DNA of 64,000 nt from Shewanella amazonensis SB2B (GCF_000015245.1 NC_008700.1:2486001-2550000), one strand, 5' to 3'; counted from the first letter of the stretch, positions 17,088 to 26,485 are shown. Notes: a model not told the origin generated them from the sequence alone. Program-made: numbers and translations.

Positions 17088-18122
17088 GTGGCTGTATTCA
17101 ATCATGTATCTTATGACGAACATGAACAGGTTGTTTTCTGTCATGACAAAGAGAGTGGCCTGAAGGCAATTATTGCCGTGCACAATACCAATCTGGGCCC
17201 TGCGGTGGGTGGTTGCCGTATGTGGAACTACCAGTCTGACGAAGAAGCGCTGAACGACGTACTTCGCCTCTCCCGCGGCATGACCTATAAAAATGCCCTC
17301 GCCGGCCTGACCATGGGTGGTGGCAAGTCAGTGATCATTGCCGATCCCAAGACCCAGGACAGAGAAGCCCTGTTCCGTGCCTTTGGCCGCTTTATCAATA
17401 CCCTGGGTGGCAAGTATTATTCCGCTGAAGACGTGGGCACCACCACGGCCGACATCATGATTGCCCACCAGGAGACCCCTTACATGGCCGGTCTGGAAGG
17501 CAAGAGTGGCGACCCATCCCCTTTCACTGCCCTGGGGACTTTCCTTGGGATCAAAGCTGCCGTTAAACATCAGCGCGGTCTCGACAGCCTCAAGGGGCTG
17601 AAAATCGCCGTTCAGGGCGTGGGCCACGTTGGCTACTACCTGTGTAAGCACCTGCACGAAGAAGGCGCAGAACTTATCGTGACAGACATTCATCAGGCAT
17701 CTCTGGACAAGGTTGCCACCGAGTTTGGTGCGGCTGTTGTTGCCCCACAGGACATCTACTCTCAGGACGTTGATATCTATGCTCCTTGCGCCCTGGGAGC
17801 CACCATTAACGACGCTACTCTGCCACTGCTCAAGGCCAAGATTGTGGCCGGTTGTGCCAACAACCAGCTGGCCGAGCCACGTCACGGCCAGATGCTGAAA
17901 GACATGGGTATCCTCTACGCCCCTGACTACGTAATTAACGCTGGCGGTATCATCAACGTGTCGTTCGAAAACGACTACGATGCAGCCAGGTCCACTGCCA
18001 AAGTGGAGAAGATTTACGACACCCTGCTGACCATCTTTACTGCCGCAGACGAGCAGAACCGCACCACAGGTGCCGTTGCCGACGAAATGGCCCGCGCCAT
18101 TATCGACGCCGCCCGTAAGTAA
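17088..18122 (+). CDS. ldh: Leucine dehydrogenase (Glu/Leu/Phe/Val dehydrogenase family)
   Basis: NAD-dependent oxidative deamination of leucine and other branched-chain amino acids to 2-oxo acids, the entry step to the liu/ivd route. 344 residues, usual for this class and far shorter than glutamate dehydrogenase. Catalytic lysine in LTMGGGKSVI; substrate region GPAVGGCRMW; Rossmann NAD-binding GVGHVGYYL; GGIINVSFEN near the end. The GTG at 17088 is chosen because GGAG sits 9 bases upstream and it fits the family N-terminus (AVFNHVSYDEHE). The frame is open back to 16941, but that part holds the operator and hairpin. Confidence 0.92.
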   Translation: MAVFNHVSYDEHEQVVFCHDKESGLKAIIAVHNTNLGPAVGGCRMWNYQSDEEALNDVLRLSRGMTYKNALAGLTMGGGKSVIIADPKTQDREALFRAFGRFINTLGGKYYSAEDVGTTTADIMIAHQETPYMAGLEGKSGDPSPFTALGTFLGIKAAVKHQRGLDSLKGLKIAVQGVGHVGYYLCKHLHEEGAELIVTDIHQASLDKVATEFGAAVVAPQDIYSQDVDIYAPCALGATINDATLPLLKAKIVAGCANNQLAEPRHGQMLKDMGILYAPDYVINAGGIINVSFENDYDAARSTAKVEKIYDTLLTIFTAADEQNRTTGAVADEMARAIIDAARK

Positions 18123-18141
18123 TTCAGCCAATTCAAAACAC

Positions 18142-18170
18142 AGGGAAACCATTTCGGTTTCCCTTTTTTG
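18142..18170 (+). terminator. Intrinsic terminator of ldh
   Basis: Stem AGGGAAACC/GGTTTCCCT with loop ATTTC, followed by T6. Confidence 0.85.
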
Positions 18171-18334
18171 TGCCTGCATTTTGTCATCTTTCGCCGGTAA
18201 GATTTTTTTCAGATTAAATTTAAAAGCAACTCATGGGGATATGGCATTTCCAACCAAAAGCAAAAATTTTGGTGTGGAAATGGTCGGGATCCTTTGCTTG
18301 ACTTAAACACTCCCCCAAGGTGCAGGAGAGCATC

Positions 18335-18682
18335 ATGATCTGTTTCAAGTACTGTCTGAATCAGGATTCTGTCGAGTTGCAGGCAAGCGACTGGAGTGGC
18401 CTGGAGCGCGTCTACGTCAACGGTGAAATGGTCTCAAGTAAACTGAATTTTGGCGGACAGAGTGAGCATCAGGTGCCATTAAAAGATGGAAACAAGGCAA
18501 AATTTCAACTATTTATCGACCCCCAAACAGAAGAAGTCATGTGCCGTATCTATAAAAAAGGCCAGCTGGTCGCAAGCCTCAAACAGGGGCAAGAAAATCT
18601 GTCGCGTGCGCAAAATCTGCTGTGGCAGTCTTTGTTGGGTGTCGGCATGTTGGGAGGGCTGGTGATGTTGGTGGTGCACTGA
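18335..18682 (+). CDS. Small unknown protein with C-terminal membrane anchor
   Basis: 115 residues; family not recognised. Residues 1-85 look like a small beta-rich cytosolic domain (LERVYVNGEMVSSKLNFGGQ, KAKFQLFIDPQTEEVMCRIY). Residues 94-115 form one hydrophobic helix (LLWQSLLGVGMLGGLVMLVV) reaching the C-terminus, so it is probably tail-anchored in the inner membrane. ATG 18335 has GCAGGAGAG 5-12 bases before it; a GTG 15 bases upstream is less likely. It stands alone with its own terminator. Confidence 0.75.
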   Translation: MICFKYCLNQDSVELQASDWSGLERVYVNGEMVSSKLNFGGQSEHQVPLKDGNKAKFQLFIDPQTEEVMCRIYKKGQLVASLKQGQENLSRAQNLLWQSLLGVGMLGGLVMLVVH

Positions 18683-18772
18683 GCACACATTCTTACCCCA
18701 TCATCTGGCTGAACCCGAAGCCCTACTTCGCGTCGTTCGAGAATGACATGGCGACAAGGAATATCACCAACA

Positions 18773-18802
18773 AAAAGACCGGCAAACCGCCGGTCTTTTT
18801 TG
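18773..18802 (+). terminator. Intrinsic terminator
   Basis: Stem AAAAAGACCGGC/GCCGGTCTTTTT with a short loop, strong in both directions. It separates the small membrane protein gene from the convergent MarR gene. Confidence 0.88.
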
Positions 18803-18834
18803 CAAACTGAGATGCCATTTGACGAAAAGCAGCA

Positions 18835-19251
18835 TCACTCAGTGTGATTTATCTTGTTCAGCAATTTCATCAGCAAATCTTGCTCTTCCACGTTCAGCTC
18901 GGCCATAAACTTTTCATTCACCCGCTCCGCTTCACGGATAAGGTCCTGCTCAAGGGCTTTGGCTTCGTCTGTTAGAAAAATCTTGAAGGCGCGGCGATTA
19001 TCCGCTTCCTGATGCCGCGTGATGAGTCCCTGTACCTGCAGTTGATCCAACAGCCGGGTCATGGTGTAGTTGGCCACGTCGCAGCGACGTGACAATTCGG
19101 TTTGGGTAATGCCTTCTTCCTGCCAAAGCGCAAACAATACCGGCCAGAGTTTAATGTCCAGCTGATAGCGCTTCAGGCGTTGATCCAGCTCATTGGCAAT
19201 GGCCACATTGAGATGGGACACCAAATAACCAAGACTCTCCTGACGATTCAA
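18835..19251 (-). CDS. MarR-family transcriptional regulator
   Basis: 138 residues with the winged-helix layout of MarR: helical N-terminal dimer region (LGYLVSHLNVAIANELDQRL), recognition helix region (ITQTELSRRCDVANYTMTRLLDQL), wing with DNRRAFKIFLTDEAKAL, then C-terminal dimer helices. TTG 19251 is taken as the start because GGGAGG lies 6 bases before it; an earlier TTG (19272) lacks such a site. Ligand and targets are unknown. The next gene on the strand is 97 bases upstream, so it may be separately transcribed. Confidence 0.85.
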   Translation of the reverse strand: MNRQESLGYLVSHLNVAIANELDQRLKRYQLDIKLWPVLFALWQEEGITQTELSRRCDVANYTMTRLLDQLQVQGLITRHQEADNRRAFKIFLTDEAKALEQDLIREAERVNEKFMAELNVEEQDLLMKLLNKINHTE

Positions 19252-19348
19252 ACAGCACCTCCCGTCGTTCAAGCTGCTGGCCAGAATTCACAGCCACCTT
19301 CTTAATACTATCACCGAAAGCGCAATACACTAGCGGCCCTGCGCAAAT

Positions 19349-19834
19349 TCAGTCTTTGTCACACAGGAGTAATTCCGCATAGCGATAGAAGCAGGCACGG
19401 CTCATGCTGCCGGTTTTCAAATTGGGAAGTGAAATCAAAACACCCTCTTCCATCAATGAGATATCTGCTTTGTCGACTCGGTACTGGCTTCCCAACACAC
19501 AGGTAAGGATCAACTGGTCTGCCGCTGTTTCAAAATCCACTATCACCACAGGCGTTCTGGCTACCGTCACTTTGACCCTCTCTGCCGGTGTTACCAGGGC
19601 CCAGCCGCCGCTATCGGGCCTGAGGATACCCATAAAGAGCCGGGCAAATTTATCGGGCAGGGGCTGTCCCTGATAGTGCCATCGCCCAGCTTCATCTATA
19701 GCAAAAAGCGGTTGTTCGCTGCAAAAGGCTGGCTTCAGCATATTCTCCATGGCCGCAAAGGCGGCGGCCTCGGGGGGCCCTTCCTGACTCATGGCGTTGG
19801 CCGACTGAGTGTTAGGATCTGGTATCTGCGTCAT
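19349..19834 (-). CDS. DUF1285-like hypothetical protein
   Basis: 161 residues. FAIDEAGRWHYQGQPLPDKFARLFMGIL followed by GGWALVTPAERVKVTVARTPVVIVDFE resembles DUF1285, a small two-domain cytosolic family of unknown function; the match is from memory. No catalytic motif, signal or membrane helix. ATG 19834 is preferred, with AAAGGAAG 9 bases upstream, over ATG 19858. Confidence 0.75.
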   Translation of the reverse strand: MTQIPDPNTQSANAMSQEGPPEAAAFAAMENMLKPAFCSEQPLFAIDEAGRWHYQGQPLPDKFARLFMGILRPDSGGWALVTPAERVKVTVARTPVVIVDFETAADQLILTCVLGSQYRVDKADISLMEEGVLISLPNLKTGSMSRACFYRYAELLLCDKD

Positions 19835-19902
19835 GATGTGTGTCTTCCTTTGCATCACTAATCTTGTTACTCAGGCTAAACCGGGATGGCATAAATCGGA
19901 AG

Positions 19903-19937
19903 TAAAAGGCCCCATCACTCTGTGAAAGGGCCTTTAT
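19903..19937 (-). terminator. Intrinsic terminator downstream of ydiJ
   Basis: Stem AAAGGCCC/GGGCCTTT around a 15-base loop, 37 bases past the ydiJ stop on the minus strand, with TTTT on that side. Confidence 0.6.
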
Positions 19938-19973
19938 TCGTTTGAGGCATGGAGATCAAATAACGCCGTTTAC

Positions 19974-22900
19974 TTAGATAAGCTCAAGCAGGGCTTCCAA
20001 TGGGTGCTTTGGACGGAAACCCGAGAAGCGCTTCACCTGAGAACGGCAGGAGTAACCGGATACCAGGATCTCTTCCCTGGAAGTACCATTAATCCCCTCT
20101 TTCCAGGACATATCATAGAGCTGTTGCGATCGCGCAAGATTATCCAGCTCATGGCCATAGGTGCCTGCCATGCCACAGCAACCCAGGTTTTTGACCTTAA
20201 GCGTGGCACCGAATCTGGCAAAGATTGCGCTCCACTCTTTAGCGGTGCCCGGCTTGGCGGTGGACTCGGTGCAGTGACTGAACCAGGTGTACCCGCGGCC
20301 CGATAACTCACGCTGTGGCAGCGCCTCAAGCACTTCCATCAACCACTCGTTGGCGAGCTTGATGTTAAAATCGCCGCGATCTTTACCGAGCGCCACCTTG
20401 TACTCATCACGGTACACCAGCACCATAGCCGGGTCCACGCCCACCATAGGCATACCCAGTTTACCAAGCTCGTTGAAAAAGGCCGCCGCGGTACCGGCAC
20501 TGGCGGCAAACTTATCGAGGAACCCCTTGATATGGGCAGGCTTGCCGTTTGGCTTAAATGGCAGCAACACGGGCTTAAAGCCAAGCTTCTCAATCAGCTT
20601 CACGAAGTGATACACGAGCCCTGCATCATAGAAGCTGTTGAATGGATCCTGTGCCACCAGCACATAACGGCTGCGCTCAGCGGCAGGAATACGTTTGAGT
20701 GACTCTAGGTCATACCCCAGACTCTGATGGCTCTCTAGCCGCTGAGTCAAAGTCGGGACCGACAATTTGGGCGCATCCACATAGCCAATGGCTTTCTTGA
20801 TAACCCACTGGGACAGACTGTTTTGTGACAGTGCATTCACAAGCTTAGGGGCTTTGGCCATCAGCGGCAGCGCATCTTCGATACCGGCCACCAGATAGTC
20901 TTTGGGCGGGCGTAGATAACGCTGATAGTAAATATTGAAAAACTGGGCGCGGAACTTGGGCACATCTACCTTAACCGGGCATTGGCCCGAACACGCCTTA
21001 CAGGCAAGACAGCCCTTTAAGGATTCCATCACCTCGTGGGAATAATCGTACTCATCCTTGGCCTTAAGGCTATTTTGCGCACGCTGCAACCAACCCAATG
21101 GTTTGGATTTGGCCAGTTGCTCCACATCCACGCCTTCGGCTTCCAAAAGTCTTAACCATTCACGCATCAGCGACGAGCGGCCCTTAGGGGACTGGATACG
21201 GTCGCCGGTTACTTTAAATGACGGGCACATGGGCGAATAGGCCGAGTAGTTAAAACACAGGCCATTGCCGTTGCAATTCATCACATCCGGGAAGGCTTCG
21301 CGCACCTTAACGGGAATTTGCCTGTCGAAACTGCCGCGCTTGGCGCTGTCGACATTGTAAAACAGTTCACCCTTGTCCTTTGGCGCCACCAGCTTACCGG
21401 GATTTAACCGATTGTCCGGGTCAAACCAGCCCTTGATGTCCTGCAGCACGCCGTAAAGCTCATCACCAAATACCGCCGGACCATACTCGCCCCGCACGCC
21501 CTTACCATGCTCGCCCCACATCAGGCCGCCGTATTTAAGCGTCAGCGCCGCTACTTCATCGGAGATAGTACGCAAGAGCTTTTCATCCACGGGATCGCAC
21601 ATATCCAGCGCAGGACGGACGTGCAGCACGCCCGCATCCACGTGGCCAAACATGCCGTATTGCAGCTTGTGGCCATCGAGCAGCGCCCGGAACTCCATAA
21701 TAAAGTCGGCGAGCTTCTCTGGTGGCACGGCAGTGTCTTCGGCAAAGGCAATGGGTTTGCGGCTGCCCTTGGCAGCGCCCAAGAGACCCACTGCCTTTTT
21801 GCGCATGGCGTAGATTTTTTCGATGCTTACCTTATCGTGGGTACTTCGGAATCCCACCACACCGCACTCGCCGTTTTTGATTTGCTCAGCAAGCACAGCT
21901 TCGAGCGCCGCCAGTTTGGCGTTTACTTCGGCTTCGTCACCGGCAAACTCCACCATATTGAGGCCATCGATATGCTTGCCGGGCACTTCCTGAATGAGTT
22001 CACTCACCGAGTGCCAGACAATGTCTTCACGGGCAAGACCCAGCACCTTGGAATCCACCGTTTCCACGACTGTGGCACTGGCAGCCACCAGTGATGGGGC
22101 GTGACGCAGCGCCGACTCGAAAGAATCGTATTTGATATTGACCATGGCGCGCTGCTTGGGCAGCGGCGTAAGATTGACTTTCGCTTCGGTGATAACGGCA
22201 AGGGTACCTTCGGAGCCGGTAAGAATGCGGCTTAAATCGAACTGGCTGAGGTCATCGTCCCACACGTGTTCCAGATCGTATCCTGTGAGGAAACGGTTCA
22301 AGCGTGGAAAACGGGTTTTCACCAGCTCGCGCTTGTCACGGCACACGGCGGAAATATTGGCAATCAACTTACCCGCAAGACTGCGGCTGTCCACGGTATC
22401 CAGGCTTTCGGCCGCCATTGGGACTGAATCCAGCACAGAGCCATCGATGAGCACGCTCTTAAGGCCCAGCACATGGTCAGACGTTTTGCCGTACACCAGT
22501 GAGCCTGCGCCCGAGGCGTCTGTGTTTATCATGCCGCCCAGGGTGGCGCGGTTGGAGGTCGACAAGTCCGGGCTGAAGAAAAAACCATGGGGCCTTAAGG
22601 CGTCATTGAGCGCATCTTTGACCACACCGGCCTCGACCCTGGCCCAACCTTCCTCGGCGTTGACTTCCAGCACCTTGTTCATATGGCGCGACAAATCGAG
22701 GATAAGCCCGTGGGTCAACGACTGACCGTTGGTGCCGGTGCCGCCACCGCGGGCACTGAATACCACCTCGCGAAACTCGTCTTTGGCAGCGAGTTGCATT
22801 ACCCGCTGCACATCCAACGTGCTCTTGGGATAGAGCACCGCCTGGGGGAGAAACTGATACACGGAGTTATCTGTGGCCTGCACTATGCGGGCGCTGTAAC

Positions 22901-22997
22901 GGGTATCTATCTCGCCGTCAAAATCGGCGGCAAGTGCCTCGAGAAAGGCCAGATATACGGGTTCCAGAGTTTGCTGGTGAGAAAGCAGGGGTAACAT
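19974..22997 (-). CDS. ydiJ: FAD-linked and Fe-S-cluster oxidoreductase YdiJ (D-2-hydroxyacid/2-hydroxyglutarate dehydrogenase type)
   Basis: 1007 residues, close along its whole length to E. coli YdiJ (about 1018), which has been linked to D-2-hydroxyglutarate oxidation. Order: FAD-binding type-4 domain (TPRGGGTGTNGQ-like SARGGGTGTNGQSL, STSNRATLGGMINTDASG), FAD-oxidase C domain (YGMFGHVDAGVLHVRPALD, LWGEHGKG-like MWGEHGKG), ferredoxin-type clusters (CNGNGLCFNYS...MCPS and GCLACKACSGQCPVKVDVP), and a C-terminal CCG domain (HCTESTAKPG, LGCCGMAGTYGHE). Probably a membrane-associated dehydrogenase feeding electrons to quinone; substrate is by homology only. ATG start. Terminated by its own hairpin, and ppsA lies upstream in the same direction. 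Confidence 0.92.
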   Translation of the reverse strand: MLPLLSHQQTLEPVYLAFLEALAADFDGEIDTRYSARIVQATDNSVYQFLPQAVLYPKSTLDVQRVMQLAAKDEFREVVFSARGGGTGTNGQSLTHGLILDLSRHMNKVLEVNAEEGWARVEAGVVKDALNDALRPHGFFFSPDLSTSNRATLGGMINTDASGAGSLVYGKTSDHVLGLKSVLIDGSVLDSVPMAAESLDTVDSRSLAGKLIANISAVCRDKRELVKTRFPRLNRFLTGYDLEHVWDDDLSQFDLSRILTGSEGTLAVITEAKVNLTPLPKQRAMVNIKYDSFESALRHAPSLVAASATVVETVDSKVLGLAREDIVWHSVSELIQEVPGKHIDGLNMVEFAGDEAEVNAKLAALEAVLAEQIKNGECGVVGFRSTHDKVSIEKIYAMRKKAVGLLGAAKGSRKPIAFAEDTAVPPEKLADFIMEFRALLDGHKLQYGMFGHVDAGVLHVRPALDMCDPVDEKLLRTISDEVAALTLKYGGLMWGEHGKGVRGEYGPAVFGDELYGVLQDIKGWFDPDNRLNPGKLVAPKDKGELFYNVDSAKRGSFDRQIPVKVREAFPDVMNCNGNGLCFNYSAYSPMCPSFKVTGDRIQSPKGRSSLMREWLRLLEAEGVDVEQLAKSKPLGWLQRAQNSLKAKDEYDYSHEVMESLKGCLACKACSGQCPVKVDVPKFRAQFFNIYYQRYLRPPKDYLVAGIEDALPLMAKAPKLVNALSQNSLSQWVIKKAIGYVDAPKLSVPTLTQRLESHQSLGYDLESLKRIPAAERSRYVLVAQDPFNSFYDAGLVYHFVKLIEKLGFKPVLLPFKPNGKPAHIKGFLDKFAASAGTAAAFFNELGKLGMPMVGVDPAMVLVYRDEYKVALGKDRGDFNIKLANEWLMEVLEALPQRELSGRGYTWFSHCTESTAKPGTAKEWSAIFARFGATLKVKNLGCCGMAGTYGHELDNLARSQQLYDMSWKEGINGTSREEILVSGYSCRSQVKRFSGFRPKHPLEALLELI

Positions 22998-23035
22998 GCA
23001 CGGTATCTGTGTTGTTGTTTTGTCTCGGCATTATA

Positions 23036-23069
23036 AACAAAAAAAAGCCGCTAAAAAGCGGCTTTTGTT
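23036..23069 (-). terminator. Intrinsic terminator downstream of ppsA
   Basis: Stem AAAGCCGCT/AGCGGCTTT with a short A-rich loop and a T8 run on the minus strand, about 110 bases past the ppsA stop. A GC-rich mini-hairpin (GGCGCC/GGCGCC) lies at 23086-23101. Confidence 0.85.
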
Positions 23070-23123
23070 ACACATCGGTAAAAAGGGGCGCCAGCGGCGC
23101 CGACCTTCTCAGAATGTGGCTAT

Positions 23124-23189
23124 CTATGTCCGGATTAACCGAGGGTATTGTCCGGATTAACCGAGGGTTCTGCCCTGATTAACCGTGGG
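23124..23189. repeat. Three tandem 22-bp repeats spanning the ppsA stop codon
   Basis: Units at 23124-23145, 23146-23167 and 23168-23189. The first two differ only in their first 4 bases and share TGTCCGGATTAACCGAGGG; the third reads TGCCCTGATTAACCGTGGG. On the coding strand the third unit contains the last codons and TAA of ppsA, so the gene end seems to have been duplicated twice into the 3' UTR. Confidence 0.85.
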
Positions 23190-25548
23190 CCTCGGCCAGA
23201 TACAGCCAGGTATCAATCACAGTGTCAGGGTTCAGCGACACGGTATCAATGCCCTGCTCCACCAGCCAGGCGGCGAAGTCGGCGTGATCCGATGGACCCT
23301 GACCACAGATACCCACGTAAGCGCCCTTGGCCTTGGCAGCCTTGATGGCCATGGCCAGCAGTGCCTTCACGGCTTCGTTACGCTCGTCGAACAGGTGGCT
23401 GATGATGCCGGAGTCACGGTCCAGGCCCAGGGTCAGCTGAGTCAGGTCGTTAGAGCCGATGGAGAAGCCATCGAAGTGCTCCAGGAACTGCTCGGCCAGC
23501 AGGGCGTTGGATGGCAGTTCACACATCATGATAACGCGCAGACCGTCTTTACCACGCTCCAGACCTTCCTGTTTGAGGAGTTCAATCACCTGCTCGGCCT
23601 CACCCAGGGTGCGCACGAAGGGGATCATGATTTCCACGTTCTTCAGACCCATGTCGTTGCGAACGCGCTTGATAGCTTCACACTCGAGGGCGAAACAGTC
23701 GCGGAAGGACTCAGAGATATAACGGCTGGCACCACGGAAGCCCAACATTGGGTTTTCTTCCTCTGGCTCGTAGCGATCACCGCCCACCAGGTTGGCGTAC
23801 TCGTTTGACTTAAAGTCAGACATACGCACGATCACCTTCTTCGGATGGAAGGCCGCCGCGATAGTGGCGATACCTTCAACCAGACGGGCTACGTAGTACT
23901 CTACTGGCGAGTCGTAACCGGCAATCATTTCGTTGATTTCTTCCTGCAGGGCAGCTTCCTGCTGGTTGAATTCGAGAAGTGCCTTGGGGTGAATACCAAT
24001 CATGCGGTTGATGATGAACTCAAGACGGGCCAGACCCACACCCTCGTTTGGCAGACGGGCGAAGTCGAAGGCGCGGTCAGGGTTACCCACATTCATCATT
24101 ATCTTCATTGGTAATGAGGGCATGGAATCCACGCGGCTGGAGATCACTTCAAACTCCTGCTTGCCATCGTAGATATAACCTGTGTCGCCTTCGGCGCAGG
24201 ATACAGTCACCATCTGGCCGTTCTGGATGCGGTCAGTCACATCACCACAACCCACTACAGCTGGCACACCCAGTTCACGGGCGATAATCGCAGCATGGCA
24301 GGTACGGCCACCACGGTTGGTCACGATGGCGCTGGCGCGCTTCATGATAGGTTCCCAATCCGGGTCGGTCATGTCGGTTACCAGTACGTCACCTGGCTGG
24401 ATTTTGTCCATTTCTTCAATGGACTTCAGCACTTTGGCAACACCTGAGCCAACCTTGTGACCGATGGCACGGCCTTCGCTTATCACAACGCCACGGCTCT
24501 TTAAGTGATAGCGTTCAATCAGCTGAACGTCTTCACGTGAGCGTACGGTTTCAGGGCGGGCCTGAACTATATAGAGTTTACCGTCGTTGCCATCTTTGGC
24601 CCACTCGATGTCCATTGGACGACCATAGTGCTTCTCAATGATGATGGCCTGCTTGGCCAGTTCCATCACTTCGGCATCATTAATGGAGAACTGACGACGG
24701 TTTTCCACCGACACATCTTCGATTTTCACCTGCTTACCGTGTGAAAGATCGTCTGAGTAGACCATCTGGATAAGCTTGGAACCGATGTTGCGGCGAACTA
24801 CGGCCTGATGGCCTGCAGTCAGGGTTGGCTTATGAACGTAAAATTCGTCAGGGTTAACCGCGCCCTGTACTACCATTTCGCCCAGACCGTAAGATGAGGT
24901 CACAAATACCACATCGTCGTTACCGGATTCGGTATCTATGGTAAACATCACACCAGAGGCGGCTTTGTCAGAACGCACCATGCGCTGCACACCGGCAGAC
25001 AGGGCCACACCACGGTGATCGTAACCCTGGTGCACACGGTAAGAAATCGCGCGGTCGTTAAACAAAGACGCAAATACGTGCTTGATAGCCACCAATACGG
25101 CATCGTAACCCTTCACGTTCAGGAAGGTTTCCTGCTGACCGGCGAAAGAGGCATCAGGCATGTCTTCGGCGGTGGCAGAGGAACGTACGGCAAAGGAGGC
25201 TTCGGTGGTTTCACCGGAGAGTTTGTTATAGGCCTCGTGGATGGCCTGTTCGAGTTCGGGTTGGAAGGGGGTTTCGATAACCCACTGTCTGATCTGTGCA
25301 CCCACTTTCGCCAGTGCGTTAACATCATCGACGTCCAGAGTGTCAAGAATGTCATAAATCTTCTGGTTTACTCCGCTTTGCTCCAGGAACTCATTAAACG
25401 CATGAGCCGTGGTTGCAAAGCCACCGGGGACTTGAACACCTGCGTTGGCCAGATTACTGATCATCTCGCCCAGTGAAGCGTTCTTGCCGCCAACTTTGTT
25501 GACGTCGCCCATGCCCAATTCCTGATACCAGAGTACATATTGCTGCAC
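23179..25548 (-). CDS. ppsA: Phosphoenolpyruvate synthase
   Basis: Makes PEP from pyruvate and ATP (with AMP and Pi) for gluconeogenesis. 789 residues, about 75% alike to E. coli PpsA by eye. N-terminal ATP-grasp domain (GGKNASLGEM, SFAVRSSATAEDMPDASFAGQQ), central swivelling domain with phospho-histidine in GGRTCHAAIIARELG, and C-terminal PEP-binding barrel (SIGSNDLTQLTLGLDRDSG, GICGQGPSDH). The conserved Thr before the His is the PpsR target. GTG start with GGAG 12 bases upstream. Divergent from ppsR over 124 bases. Tandem repeats cover its stop codon. Confidence 0.98.
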   Translation of the reverse strand: MQQYVLWYQELGMGDVNKVGGKNASLGEMISNLANAGVQVPGGFATTAHAFNEFLEQSGVNQKIYDILDTLDVDDVNALAKVGAQIRQWVIETPFQPELEQAIHEAYNKLSGETTEASFAVRSSATAEDMPDASFAGQQETFLNVKGYDAVLVAIKHVFASLFNDRAISYRVHQGYDHRGVALSAGVQRMVRSDKAASGVMFTIDTESGNDDVVFVTSSYGLGEMVVQGAVNPDEFYVHKPTLTAGHQAVVRRNIGSKLIQMVYSDDLSHGKQVKIEDVSVENRRQFSINDAEVMELAKQAIIIEKHYGRPMDIEWAKDGNDGKLYIVQARPETVRSREDVQLIERYHLKSRGVVISEGRAIGHKVGSGVAKVLKSIEEMDKIQPGDVLVTDMTDPDWEPIMKRASAIVTNRGGRTCHAAIIARELGVPAVVGCGDVTDRIQNGQMVTVSCAEGDTGYIYDGKQEFEVISSRVDSMPSLPMKIMMNVGNPDRAFDFARLPNEGVGLARLEFIINRMIGIHPKALLEFNQQEAALQEEINEMIAGYDSPVEYYVARLVEGIATIAAAFHPKKVIVRMSDFKSNEYANLVGGDRYEPEEENPMLGFRGASRYISESFRDCFALECEAIKRVRNDMGLKNVEIMIPFVRTLGEAEQVIELLKQEGLERGKDGLRVIMMCELPSNALLAEQFLEHFDGFSIGSNDLTQLTLGLDRDSGIISHLFDERNEAVKALLAMAIKAAKAKGAYVGICGQGPSDHADFAAWLVEQGIDTVSLNPDTVIDTWLYLAEAHG

Positions 25549-25672
25549 AGTTCTATCTCCGCATGTTTATTTAGTTGGCCCCTTCACACCGGGGCAGCGG
25601 CATTTTACACTTCGGGGCATTAAGCGTAAATCTATAATTTTCTTTGTAATTTTATTACTACATGAGGTTGGT

Positions 25673-26485
25673 ATGGCTCGTAAAGTTTTCTACATTTCCG
25701 ATGGAACGGCGATCACAGCAGAAGTTTTCGGCCATGCAGTACTTTCCCAATTTCCTATGGAATTTGAAGCAATTACCATTCCCTTTGTCGAAACCAATGC
25801 CAAAGCAGAAGCGGTAAAAAAGCAGATAAATGATAGTTTTATTACAACAGGAGAGCGGCCTCTGGTATTTCATTCCATCGTAAAGCCGGAGATCAGAGAT
25901 GTTATCTATTCCAGTGAAGGACTGGATTATGACTTTTTGAACACCTTCGTTGCGCCACTTGAGCAACAATTGGGCGTCAGTGCGGCACCTGTGCTGCACC
26001 GTACCCATGGAAAAGCCAATCACAGTTACGAAGCCCGTATCGATGCCATTAACTTCGCCATGGAAAACGATGACGGCCAGACCCTAAAACACATGGACAA
26101 AGCCGACATTATCCTGCTGGGTGTATCCCGCTGCGGCAAAACCCCGTCCAGTCTGTACTTGTCGATGCAGTTTGGTATTAAAGCGGCCAATTATCCTTTT
26201 ACAGAGGATGACATGGACAGCTTAAAGCTGCCTGAAGCCCTCAAACGCAACAAACACAAGTTATTCGGTCTGACTATCGATCCGGTACGTCTGCAGGAAA
26301 TTCGCCAGAGCCGGATGGAGAACAGCCGCTACTCCTCTTTGCGTCAATGTCGGATGGAAGTAAAGGAAGTGGAAATGATGTTTAAGAAGGAACGCATTCC
26401 TTATATAGACACCACCAATCACTCGGTGGAGGAAATCGCCACCAAAATTCTCGACATGACAGGTATGGAACGTCACATGTTTTAA
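25673..26485 (+). CDS. ppsR: PEP synthase regulatory protein (kinase/pyrophosphorylase)
   Basis: Bifunctional enzyme that inactivates PpsA by ADP-dependent phosphorylation of a threonine and reactivates it by Pi-dependent removal. 270 residues, normal for DUF299/PSRP. N-terminal VFYISDGTAITAEVFGHAVL; P-loop GVSRCGKTPSS near residue 150; SSLRQCRMEV and IPYIDTTNHSVEEIATKIL near the end. GAGG lies 5 bases before the ATG. Pairing with ppsA on the opposite strand is typical and fixes which enzyme it controls. Confidence 0.97.
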   Translation: MARKVFYISDGTAITAEVFGHAVLSQFPMEFEAITIPFVETNAKAEAVKKQINDSFITTGERPLVFHSIVKPEIRDVIYSSEGLDYDFLNTFVAPLEQQLGVSAAPVLHRTHGKANHSYEARIDAINFAMENDDGQTLKHMDKADIILLGVSRCGKTPSSLYLSMQFGIKAANYPFTEDDMDSLKLPEALKRNKHKLFGLTIDPVRLQEIRQSRMENSRYSSLRQCRMEVKEVEMMFKKERIPYIDTTNHSVEEIATKILDMTGMERHMF

